Below are positions 1-12,800 of a DNA stretch of 64,000 nucleotides, piece by piece; within the stretch, counting starts at the first letter, position 1; the number at the start of each line of letters is the position of its first letter. The DNA lies in assembly GCA_905116865.2 (NCBI GenBank), contig CAJHNH020001112.1, positions 684,671-748,670 of the forward strand, given 5' to 3'. Position numbers and translations under genes: made by a program. The notes below the pieces were generated by a model. It was not told the DNA's origin. It was given only the letters and a program-made list of their open reading frames with translations, and did no database searches. The DNA is from Candidula unifasciata. Lineage: Eukaryota; Mollusca; Gastropoda; Stylommatophora; Geomitridae.

Positions 1-284
1 TGTTTCCACAAGTGCTCAGTCTCATTCTACAGATTACAAAACACACTCATGCTTTACTCACATATGCTAAATTATTATTTTTTTTTTTTTGGGTAGGTTG
101 ATTTTCTAATGCCATCCTACATGATCGGATATTTGGCTCATAAACAGCATCCTGTCTTGAAACTTGGGCTATTTTTTGTCACATGTTAAATGTCACAGTG
201 TCCTGGAGAGAACGGTGATGGAGGATTCAGTTCCAGCCAATGAAGCAGAGGCAGACCAATGCGAACGTGGATACAAGATACTGA

Positions 285-692
285 AGATGTCTTCTTCTAC
301 TGCCTTTCTAGCCCTGAACGGAGCATAGGCCTTTAACCAACTCACGCCAAGTCGTTCCATCTTTTGCTATTGCATGCAGCTCTCCCCATGTCCTCTCCAT
401 GTTTCTAGCTTCCTTCTCCAGCTCCCTTCTCCATTTGTTTTTTCGTCTTTCTTTATTCCTATGCCCCTGTGGGTTCTAGTGCAAAAGACATTCTAGTTAC
501 ACTGTTCTCCGGTTTTCTCAATGTGTGTCTTATCCAGTGCCAGCCTCTTTTCTTCACATCTTGGTCCACTGGAGCTTGCTTAGTTCTCTTCCAAAGCTCT
601 ACATTAGTGATTCTATCATACCATTTAATTCCCTCTATTCTGTGCAGGCACCAGTTAAGGAATGTCTGTAGTTTATTACTTGAAGATGTGTT
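285..692 (-). mobile_element. LINE 3' end (RTE-like reverse transcriptase C-terminus)
   Basis: The minus strand encodes a typical LINE C-terminal segment: LQTFLNWCLHRIEGIKW, then GWHWIRHTLRKPENSVTRMS, and after a frameshift ELVKGLCSVQG and a stop at 308-310. A GAAGAAGAAG tail follows at 289-300. Everything upstream of this segment is missing, as expected from 5' truncation during target-primed reverse transcription. Confidence 0.8.
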
Positions 693-790
693 GGCTATGA
701 AAGCATATATGGCTAGAGAACTGGCTAGAGAAAGAGCGACAAGCAGGCATGCCACGACAAGAAGGACGTTACAGTATACAATGTATAAAC

Positions 791-883
791 CTGTAACACA
801 TTTCGAGTGTCAAATGCTCTTTTCATCATCTTGGTCCAGCCTTTATCAATGCGTGAAAATCTCTTTGCTTCTTGTGGAAGTTC
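791..883 (-). CDS. Dynein heavy chain, window exon 33 (linker; leftmost exon)
   Basis: 31 codons, residues 1576-1606: [20 protein letters not shown]. It matches LP(K/Q)EAKRF..IDK.W.KIM, the form of this motif found in DNAH5/8 rather than in other axonemal classes. Acceptor TTCCAG, donor ACAG/GTTTAT, phase 0. The rest of the gene continues past base 1. Bases 1-790 are intron with a LINE C-terminal remnant. Confidence 0.97.
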
Positions 884-3800
884 CTGGAAGGTCAAAGAAA
901 ACAGTTCATAAGTTATCTATGGCAAAACAAAAATGTGTATTATCTGAAGTCAGAATCTAGAAAAGGATATAATTAATCTGTACATAGATTTCTTTCACTG
1001 ACTTTTAGTCTGTTTCTGGGTTTCTAGAGTGTTAACAGAGCTGTTTTTATTGTAACAAGTTTCTTGTGATCAATCTCTCCCAAAACTCTTGGCTCTTTCC
1101 CATTTCTAATGTCTTTTACTGTCCATCTGTTTATCCACTCAAGGCTGCCACATAAAAAGTCTGACACCATGAGATCAGAAAATCCTAGTTTGGATGGCAG
1201 ACCCACAGGACCTGAAGGTCTGATGTGAGATTTTAAAGAATAGAAGAAAGTCTTAGTGCTGGTGGAAGACCAGCAGGGAAAGCCCACATACCCAATTCAA
1301 CCCCCCTAGGAATTTATACAAGGTCTGACAATTGAGTAATGAGACTAATTCCATAAAAGTTAAAATAATCAACACTTGAAGAATAACCTGTATCTGATTC
1401 AAAGTAAGCCTCTTGTGCATTGATACAGCAAATGGCACAGTCTAACAAACTCTGGAATACCTCTGTAGTTCTGTTGTTATGGCCCTTACAGTCGATGTTA
1501 TGGCCCTTTGGATGTCATCAATATTGTTAAAGAAGCGTCCTTTTAATCGTAACTTTAATTTTGGGAATAGAATATAGTCACAGGGAGACAAATCTGGGGT
1601 AAAGGATGAAAGGCTGAGAACACACACTTGTTTTTGGGCCAAAAATTCTTGTTTTGATGATGACTCTTGGGTACTCAACCCGCTGATGTTTTTGGTCATC
1701 AGACAACAAATGTGGTACAAACCGGCAAGTAACTTTTCCTTGCTAAAATCTTGCACTAAAATGTCATGAATGGTCTCTCTATTAACACCAGATTCATCTG
1801 CCATTCAGCCTCACAGTAAAACAATGATCTTCTTGCATCTGTTCTCTGACTTTTTGCAATGAGTTCATAGTTATGAACAGAAATGTGGCTTCTAGGTGCA
1901 TTAGTAATCATTTCTACATCACTTTTGAATCCTGGATACAACCTGAAAATGTGTGCATGAGATAAACAATTATCCCCATAAACTTGCTGCATCAATTCAA
2001 CTGTTTCAATGGCGCTTTTTCTGAGTTTTAAAAATAATTTAATGTTAGCTTTTTGCTCTGTGCTGAATCCATAACAATGTACCTCTGACTAGGTCAACAG
2101 AATAGCGGCTTGTTTGTTGTCTGCACAGTCCTGCATGAGTGAAAATTGTTGTGTGACTTGTATTTTTATGCCCAATGTCTCTCTTATATCTAGTGTTTAC
2201 CCATTGGCTTCTGCCTTTTCTTCCAGGAAGAATGCTCAACAGTTCTGTTCTTTCTCAAATACTGTGCAGTTAAAATGACTTTCAGTATATAATTTATGTA
2301 GCCTATGTTGCTATTTCAAAGGTTTGAATCAGATTTATGTCCTTATTCCATATCTGTAGGATAGAGCTTTATGACACACTTTTTTTTTAAGGGTAAGGGA
2401 TGCCAAGTTGGTCACTTGTCAAAGTACACTTATTCCAGCATCAAGGCACTCTCCTGATTTGGAGGTGGCAGGTTCATTTCAAATTTTGTGTTGTTTAATG
2501 TGTCCTATTTCTCTACTTTTTCTTTGAGTGCCAGTCAATATATATCTATTTGTTTATGAAATACTACTGAAGATAACAGTTTTAACAACTTGTCCTGTTA
2601 TGAAGTATTATTACAAGTTTTCAGAAATGGTTCTCACCTTAACTGCTAGTTGGTTACTAAACACAGCCTCTAGGTACTGCCACAAAGCTTGCACTTCTAG
2701 CCACAAGTCTAGAACCTCTGACACTTCTTTCAGTTTCTCAGCCCATGAGGCAGCTTCATCTTTCAAGGGGCCAATGTATCTAATAATTGTCAGAAAACAA
2801 GGATATTTTAATTTACAAAGCTCGACTCTTCCAGTCACAAACAATGTATGCTGTGTTATTGGCTGAACTCCTGAATTTAATCACTGAGTCATATGTTCTC
2901 TAGCTTTTCACCTTTTGATCATACTAAAACCATCTGGCCACTGTAATTTTCTATATTGTCTTTGAAAACAATAGACCATTGATTTTTTAAGTGCTTGTCA
3001 CTTTGGACATTTGCTTGCCATACTAGTTGTGACTGAAAGAGTTAAGGCATGTTCACGGAAAACATTTTTGTATGGGTTTCAGGTGTTCAGCCTTTAGATA
3101 TACTAGGTTTGCTTTGGTTTGTTTTATAAAGAACTGAGTGTATCAGTGATCAAATGATTAAGTTATTTACCTCATGCTATGAAAATGAATAGTTTGGTCA
3201 TGGTCTCTCCCTGTGTGAGTTCCAGGGCCCCATTGTGGGTGAAAACAAGACTCACTGCCTCCCCAATAAGTACGTCATAGGAGTCGACTAATTTGAGGCA
3301 GCCTTTCAAGTCAGACTCCCTATGCCTGAGAGGCAAGAAACCAAGAGTCTGCAGACAAATAAGCCAGATTTGTGAAATGGATGTGTACACAACACTCAGG
3401 TTCTGGAACAAGACTAGAGTCCGAAGATAGAGAATAGACAGAACTAACTTTTTAGGGAAGTTTACAGCCGGTGAACATGAAGAAGAAGAAAAAACAGAAG
3501 AAGAAGAAGCCACAGAAGAAGAAACAGAAGAAGAATCAGAAGACGAAGAAGAAGAAGCAACAGAAGAGGAAGAGAAGAGGAAGAGGAAAAAGCAGGAGGA
3601 GGTCGTGATCTCCATCATTTAGTTGACAAATTTCCCCATGTGGGTACTAGGGCTTGATTTTTGAGAACAAAGAATAGTGTGTTCCTCTGAAGCCAGAGTG
3701 CATCTGCCTGAGAAGTGAGGAACCAAAGGTCAGCATATAAATAAGCCATAGCTGTAAATGGATGTGCTCACAAAATTCAAGTTCTGGATCAAGATCAAAG

Positions 3801-6800
3801 TCCAGACCAAAAGTGGATGAACAACCAGAACTTTCCATTGGAGTTTACAGCTAAATTCAATGCTAAAAAGAAGAAGAAGTTGACAAATGCAGATGTTTCA
3901 GAGATATCTGCAGATAAATCTGGGGCTGCAGAGTTACAGGTTTTGTGCAATCTTCTGTAGAAAAAGATCAAGCCAAATGGGATAATACCTGATGCAATGA
4001 ATATGATCACCTTGACTTTAACTGTAGATACCAGCCTTATATTTTGATTGACTTATAGTCTGAGTCCACTAATGTTAAAATAATAACATTTTGTGGCAGA
4101 AGGTGTAAAACTTTCAATTCAAATTAATGAGTAAATGAAGTATTTCATGGAACATATAAGTCAAAAATGGGCACTATCTTAGGACTATCTAATAAACATA
4201 CAATGCAGTGTATGGAAGTACCACATGCGTTAAATACAACTTGTAAAGGATCACTTTCATTGCAGATAAATGCCTTCATGAGTGTCCCAGTCTCGCCTCA
4301 CTGATCACACAAGGGAAATCTCAGCACTGTGCAGGAACTCAAAATACATGTTCATGAGAATCCCATAAGCTTAAATATTTATTTATTTATACATTTTATA
4401 ATTTCAAATATAGCCTAGACAGGTTATGTATTTTGTGTTGCTATGTTATGAATGCCCCAATGATCTAAGAGCTTCTTTTTCTTATAGTCAATGCTGTGTG
4501 GCAGTGGTAGTCATGTATATGCACAACCTTCTGTCTCATGTACTTTCAGTCAATTCTACACAGACAAAATTTCAAGCCAAGATGTCCAACTGTTCAACAA
4601 ATTTTCTCTTGGCCTTCCTCTGCCTCTTTCTCCCTTCAGATTTCCCATCATCATGATGTACTCCAGGTTTCTCCTTTTATGACATGATAAAAAAATGTAG
4701 ACTGTTTCCTCCTAATGTCTCCTTCATGACAGCTCAAGTAAAAAAGTAGGTAAAGGACATGCCTATGACACATCAGGCACAGCGTGCTAGACCTATAATA
4801 TTATAGACCAAGCGTTGTGGGGAGATGCAAGTTCCTGTCATAAGCAAGGCGGGCAGCATCTGATGTTCTGAGGCCATGCTTTTGGCAGGTTTCTGAGACC
4901 CCGTCAATCCACCGTTTCCTTGGTCTTCCTCTTGCCTTATATCCTGAGCTTCTTTGGTTGAAAATGTGTGATGTTATTTGATCATTTTTCATCCTGGTTA
5001 GATGTCCAAACCATTTCATTCTTTGATGTTCTATGTAGTCTAAACATGGTGTAGTTTTGACAGTGTTTCTAATGTCTATATTCTTTATCCTGTTTAGTCT
5101 GGTCTTATTCGCTGCTTTTCTTAGACATTTCATTTCACAGGCTTCTATTTTTCTTTCATGGGTCTTGTTGATTGTCCATGTCTGGCACTGGTAGCAGAGT
5201 GTTGGAATGAAGATGGTGTTTATCAATTGTCTTTTGGTCTTCATGGTTATATCTGGATGTTTAAGCAGAGGTGATAGTTGGTATGTGACAGCATTTGCTT
5301 TCTGTATTCTTGTTTCTATCTCTCTGTCCATTCTTCCATCCTCTGTAAATATAATGCCCAAGTATTTGAACTCTTTGGTTTGCTTGATTTTGGCACTTCC
5401 AACATTTATATTCAGTGGCCTGTGTGTTCTGCTGATCTTCATAACTTCTGTTTTTTTCTGTACTGATTCTCATATTATGTTGTAAACAGCTGTTGTTGAG
5501 AGTAGTCAGATGTTCCTGTAGATCATATTCATTTTGATACAGTATGCTTTGATCATCAGCAAAAAGTAATTCGTTTATAGCATACACGTCTGGGTTTGCT
5601 TCTACAGTGATCTTATCCATGTATGTTATGAAAAGTAATGGTGACAGTACACATCCTTGTCTGACACCAGTTGTGACTTTGAACCATTCAGAAAGACCAC
5701 TAGATGTTCTTACTGCACTTTCACTTTTTTCATAGAGGGCTCTGATGTTGTCTAATAATTGACCCTGCACTCCGTAATCGTCAAGAATTCTCCACAGCAC
5801 ATCTCTGTCTACACGGTCGAATGCCTTCTCTTGATCTACAAAGACCACGTTCAGCTCTTTATCGTATTCGAGTGTCTTTTCACAGACTTGTCTTAGTGCA
5901 AATATGGCATCAGTGCAACCTCGCCCTTTCCTGAAACCGAATTGTGCTTTACTCAGTAGAGGTTCAACCTTTGCTCTTATCCTACCTTCTAAGATCTTTG
6001 CATACATTTTTCCCCACATGACTTAGTAAAGATATTCCTCTATAAGTTCCACATTCTCTCTTGTTTCCTTTTTTCTTCCAGATAGGTACTACAACTGATC
6101 TTTGCCAATCCACTGGTACCTTTCTCTCTGCCCATGCTCTATTGAAAATTCTCTCCAGCCAGGTGATCATAGTGTCCCCTCCAGCCTGGATGACTTCTGT
6201 TGTTATTCCGTCGATACCAGCTGCTTTGTGTCTTTTACTTGTTTTGATAAACTTTCTCTACTTCATCCCGCAGGATATGTGGTTCTAGATGATCTGGAGC
6301 CCTTGAATGGAATTCTGCTGTTTCATGTATTCCGACGGGTTCAAAAGTTCTTTAAAATATTCCTCCCATCTTTTTTTAATTTCTTTTTGGCTGAATAATG
6401 GTTTTCCATTTTTATCATTTATGACTGATGTTGGATTGAAGCTTTCTTCTCTTAATCGCATCGCTTTCACACTCTTATAAAAGTCTCTTGATGATTCTGT
6501 ACATAGCTGTGTTAGGTGTTCACCATACTTTTTCCATGATTCCTCTTTGGATTTCTTTATTATTCTCTTGGTGTCTCTTCGAGTTAGTCTGTACCTAATG
6601 TAATCCTTTTCGTCTTTTGTTTTTGACCATATTTGAAACATCTTCTTTTTATTTGACACTGCTTCTTTGACTTCTTCATTCCACCAAGCGGTACCCTTTT
6701 TCTTGCCTTTGCCCGTCTTTCTGGTACCACACTTGTCTTTTAATATCTTCGTGATGGTTGATTTATAATAATCCCATTCTTCTTCAATTCTTACTGGTTC

Positions 6801-9800
6801 CTTGGCAATATCTGCAAAAGCCTTTGTTATTTCTAGTTCAAATTCATGTTTGATATTCTCTTCCTCTAATTTCTTAGTGTTGATGATTTCTTCACGTTTC
6901 TGTTTATGTAGACTGTTTCTACTTGAGTTGCATAAGTTCATAACTACTGGGCGATGGTCTGAATCCAGTCCCGCATTTGGGACAGCTTTTGTATCATGTT
7001 ACTAGAACATAATGAATGACACATTATAATTACAAAATAATAGTAAAATAAACCAAAAATACTTATAAAAGAACTTAAATTCCCTGTCACCTTGATGTCA
7101 ACATGGTGGCAAGGAGAGCTTCGGCATCATCAAGCTGTTCCAACAACCTCTCTGTAAAAGTTTTGTCCAAAAACATAGGACCTCTTTTCTTGTAGTGTTC
7201 AAAATTCAAAACCTAAAACATACACACATAAATAAAAATTAACATAACATACATAACATAACCCTTGACCCATTAGGGCCGTGGAGGTGTATTGATGGAA
7301 GCACTAACTCATAAAACCTGCCATCTTTCTCTGTCTTTCACTTGATGAATAACTGTATGATAACTTAGTTCTGTCCATTTCTTGATGTTGTCACTTCAGG
7401 TACTTCTTTGCCATCCTCTTCTTTGACTACCCCCAATGTTCGAATTTACAAATTAGAAACCTAATAAATAATGTGCTGCTCTTCTATGATTTGTTCTCTA
7501 ACTATTAAGCAATGACAAGCCACTCAGAGTGGCACACAGAGTTGTATAGTTACACCTCAGATAATATAAACCCAGAATAAAAACACTAAAGAAACAAAGA
7601 GAGGTAAATAATGCTCATTATGTAGAAGATTCTGTCATAAAATTACACTTACCTCATATCACAAATGAATTCCCATCAGTATCACAGGAATAGAGACATA
7701 TATATATATAGTATATGTAATTATCACAACATATAATTTTTATTCAATACCTGATAATGCTCTAGGGAATTTTTAATCCCTCAGAATTCTTTCTGAAATA
7801 TAGAAATAGTTATGAAAAATGTAAAAAAAAAATATAAATGATCATTTTACAAGCAGTTGCACAAAGATGCTAGAGGAAAATTTTTTAACAGACAAATTGA
7901 AAATCAATGAATGATGTAGTCAACATCAATCCAGACACCTTTCCTTCCTAGGATCATTCCTGATACCCATTTAAAGCTGGGTCAACGTCAAAGCCATGAT
8001 TTGTTATATTTAACTCTTCGAGTCCCAGAGGGTTTAGCATCATGGCCCAAGGGGTAGTCAAGAGAGACATAAAATTGGCACATTATGCGTTCATTGGGTT
8101 TCTAGGCAGTAACCTATGAACGTATGATGCGTTCCTTGGGACTCAAAGAGTTAAATCCACACAGTGTGGATCTGAACATCATACCTTTGGGTAAGTGGGT
8201 CAGCTCTAGCTCTTATGCTATCACTACTTCCAAGAGTATGTCATGACTATGTAGCAAACTTGCCTGTTCTGTCCACTCCTCTTCAGTCATCCTCATCTTG
8301 ACCTCCAGTTCCAACTCTCGACTTGCCCCTTTGCATATTTCTTCTACTTCAACTTTATACCTGGATTGAAAAGAATATCAAATGAGGATATTAACATATA
8401 TATATGACAATAAAACTGCATTTTTCATAATAATCAAGTTCAGCATTTTCTACAGCATAAGAAAGTAGGTTTCTTTTTTAACAATGCAGACATCAAGTAG
8501 AACAACATTTAAATACAAATATTTTTAATGTGGAGGAAAAACCTACTGAAATAAAAATTCCAGTTGGCCTACAAACTTTCAGGAAATCAAGTTTAGTTAT
8601 ATTCTGATATGTCCAGATATACATTTTGGTACCTTATTTCACTACTTTGTGTTGATTTCCACAGGAGTATTGATAGTCAACCGTTCAAAATACTGAATGT
8701 AAAACTGCTTAGTAAAACCAACAAATGCTGAAGTTGGTTCTGCAGTGTCCTGTAAAGGATACACAGCTAACTTGACCCTATTTCAAAATATTGTATTTAA
8801 TAAAGATATATAACTAAAATGTTATGGGAAAGATACTATACATGTGGCAGCCAAACTGGCAAACGTCAATGTCATTTTTGGTGAGCTGTGAGGACGGCAA
8901 CATTCTGAAAATACTTTTTTACATAAAAATAATCACATTGTTGTAATGCAGAAAAACAAAATTAAAAATATTTTTTACTCTCTAAGGAAGATTTGTAAAA
9001 ACTTACTGGATAAGTCCAATGTCTAGTAAATTACTCAATCTGAAAATATTTGCCTCCAACTGGAAAGAGCTATGTGTCACCTGCATAACTTGTAGCCAAT
9101 GTCGGTTACGGATTTCCTGGAAAATTAAGAGCAAATACAATTTAGGAAGAGTAAAACATAGGATAACAGTAATATCGCAGCAGCTTCAACTGCAGGGATG
9201 TGAAATGCAAAATACTTGATTAAATTGATAAAACGTCTACAAATATATAATCTGGCTCGATTTTGCAAGTTCAGGCCCTGATTTTATTGAGCTTTTCCAG
9301 AATTGGATTATGCATACGCTAAGCTACATACTCATTAACTGTTGTATTCATCTCCTTACTTTCCTTGATCTGTTATTAAAGCACAGGACTCTAAACTTAC
9401 CCAAGACATTCATTTCTTTTGTTACCTCCTGCAGTTCTCTTGATGTCTTCATATTCATAGTTTATTCCCAGTTCAAACATTCTTGTTACATTATGAATTT
9501 TTTGAATTTTTAAATTTATTTTTATTTACTTCTTGACACTATAGTCGTCTTCTCTGGATTGCTGATTCCTCGACTATAAGTTAAGCCATCTCTCCTCACC
9601 CTGCATTATTAATCCCCTAGTTTTCTACACCTAATTCGGATCCACCTTATCTAGCATTATAATATATACCCCTATGTGCAATCATACCCCAAAGAAATTT
9701 AATTCACCCTGTTTCAGTTGTTTTAATTCTCCTGGCTGCAGCATTGTTTTACTTGACACCACTGTGTGTTCCTGCCTGATTAATTGTTTAGTTAAAATTG

Positions 9801-12800
9801 TCTCAGTCTTGAACAAGATTTAACAAGACACCAATGTGGAAATCTTCCTGAAATTATATAGACTGTGAAGTATTTACACATCCACTAACTGTTTGACATT
9901 CAACATAAATGAGGTGACACTGATCATTCTTTGTCACGATCATCAAACAAATGAGTTGAGTTGATTTAAGAACCGACATGACAGCACTCAGGGTATTCGC
10001 ATATGCGCTTCGTCCCCATCTTCAGCAGCCAGCGAAGAGTTCAGAAACTAATACTGACAGTAGCATTCTGATTAAATGTTCATCTTGCCTTTCCTCTGAG
10101 CCTCAAGCATCTGCCAGAACCTCTCATCACTCACCCCTGCATCAAACTCACCAGACTGTGATAATCCATCTGCTCCTCCGAACTGTACATGCTCTCCAAA
10201 AAGGCACTAACCACATCTGCCTTATCATGCATCAGTATTCCACCAAGTTGTGCAGAGCCAGCCAGTCTGTCCACCTGTTCATTTCCCAACACATCGGCCT
10301 GTCCTGGTGAAAATAAACCAGACAATACTCCTCGCATATGTCAGCAGTGAAGCATACCACTCTGCAGGAAGCATACCTGTCCTGATCTTCCCCAGCATGC
10401 TTTCTGAGTTAGTTACGATCACGATGTGTGCGTGTGTGCCATATTCTATAACCAGCGGAAAGCCGCAGTGACCGCCTCCACCTCCATTCTTAAGCTAGAT
10501 GTTTTGGTATCATATGCTAGGTTCTCCTGCACCAAACGTTAACCAATAACTTTTGCTACAAAACCCTAAGCACTTATTTTGCCTCTTGACACTGAACCGT
10601 CTGTGTAAATGATCAAATCCTCTGAGCGAGCATTATATATTGAATTTCATCACACAAATGAATCAAATTTACCTTTTTTTTTTAAATGGACAAGGATTGT
10701 TTAAAAAGTGTGCAGAAAGAAAAGTTGAAAAAAAAAATCTGGGTGAAAGGGACAAAACTTGTAATTAAACAATATTTAAGTTCACATATTCAAGTCTGAA
10801 AAATTAAATATTCTTACAGTGAACAAAAAAAGTAAAAAAAGAAAGCTAGAATATTTAAATATAATGGGGGTTGGGGGGGGGGGGGAGGGGGCATAATTAC
10901 ATACTAGAAAGTTTGATTATTCTCATATGAGAATATTTTCATTGATTAACAAATATGATTAGACAAATCAAATTGTATCCAAATAGAAAACCTTTGATGT
11001 TTCTATACATCCTTTAAAAAAAAAAAATCTTAGCAAAATATTATCAAATACTCTCTACCTTAGAGGATAGTTTCCGTAACAAAGGGAAGACTTCTAAGTA
11101 TGTTTGTAGCCTGTTCTTCAGGTCACTGTATGCATCCCAATCCTTTAGCTTGCCTGGGAGTGCCAGACATTCATCCCAAAATCCTTCCACCTGAAACAGT
11201 GATCACAAATAAATACAGGCAACTTCTTTAGACATTTTAATAAATAACTATAACTTTATCCTAGAAAATCATTTGTGTGTAACATATTATTTCTAGAATT
11301 AAAAAAATGATTAGTTTTTGTCATTAGGCACTTTGTGGATAAGGCAGTGTGAAATCTAGCTACTTTTTCTTTTAGCCACAGACATCTGCCTTGTACAAAC
11401 TCTGCTTTGGTCGTTTCAACCATCGTCTTCAAAAACAAAAACAAAAACAAAAAAAAATTATGTGAAACACTAACATGAAGGCTAAGGAATTTCAACTGAA
11501 CCCAAAATGATACAACATAACACAAACATGTGTTAAAGGAAAATCTAACCGTCCTTTTCATAAGAATTAACCAAATTAAACTCTTTAAAATATTTCTAAA
11601 TCTCACACCAAGTTTGCAAACAAAGCTTACTTCTGCTGCTGCAGACTCCAGATCCGCATGGGCCCAAAGAGTATTCCTGAATCTGCTATCAAAGTGTATA
11701 AACTTCTGGAACAATCCATACAGCTGGCTCAACAATTCAAGTTCCTAGAGATGAAATTCAGTCATGTAAACAAGCTTGCATAAAACTCAAGAATGGACAT
11801 AAAATACTTGTAGTGTTTATCCGTGAAAACTTCCAACTCATTCAATATTTCATGGCAGTTTGACATGTTTTAAAGATTATGAAGGATTCAAATGGTTGGA
11901 ATTTTTATCCCCATTCCAGAGTATAAATGACAACATAAATATTTAAAACAAGAGATAAATAAAATTTATAATAACAATGAACATATGTGTTCACAAGTCA
12001 ATGACTATACAAAAATATTAGATTAGAAAAAAAAAAATCCTTCATTTTGCATTCAAATGAAAGAAAAATAATTTCCAGTTGTTATTTTTAAACTATTATG
12101 TTTCTAAATTAAGCATATATTTTTTTTATGAAGACCCAATGATTAGTGGTGGCTGCAGCTGTCCCTGTGTGGGTTCCTGAGGCCCTATTTACCTTACAAA
12201 AAAGTATTACATAAATGGCAACACCCATTGGATGTGTTTGGCCAAAATGTGCATAGACTGTAGCCTAGCTGTAAACCACAATACAACATACCAATTGCCC
12301 TTGTAAGGGCGAATGTCATAGTTGAAGAATAATTTTGCGGCTTAACTCTTTCGCTGCTATGGACGTCTTTTCCTGTTTTCCTGTACCATGCTTCGCCCGT
12401 TATTTTTTTTTCTTGAGCCCCCAGTGCTATGGACGTACCAACCCGTTTTTGGACTTTCCTTACAGATTTCTGTGACCTCTTCTCTCAGGGGCCAAAGGGC
12501 AATATACATAAGCTATATTTAGATTCAACTGACCCATTTACGTACGATTAAAAGCACTGGCACGTGCATTTAGGTGTGTTTAAGGTGTGCTTACTGCATT
12601 CCGCAATATCCCATTGCTTTGTTTACCATGACAGCGTGGTCAGTGATCTGTGTATTTTGTGCCCTGATATATATTTGTGGGTTTGGATTATTCTACACTT
12701 AGTACTAAATGGCAAGAAAACTTGTTAAAGTTGATGAAGAATTAATGGAGTTTCTGTCAAGAAGTGATAGCGAAGATAACTTTGAAATGTGTACTTCTGA

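Noticed and set aside
3172..3618. Serine-rich ORF on the minus strand
   Set aside because: Antisense reading of the GAA-rich tail of a family A repeat.
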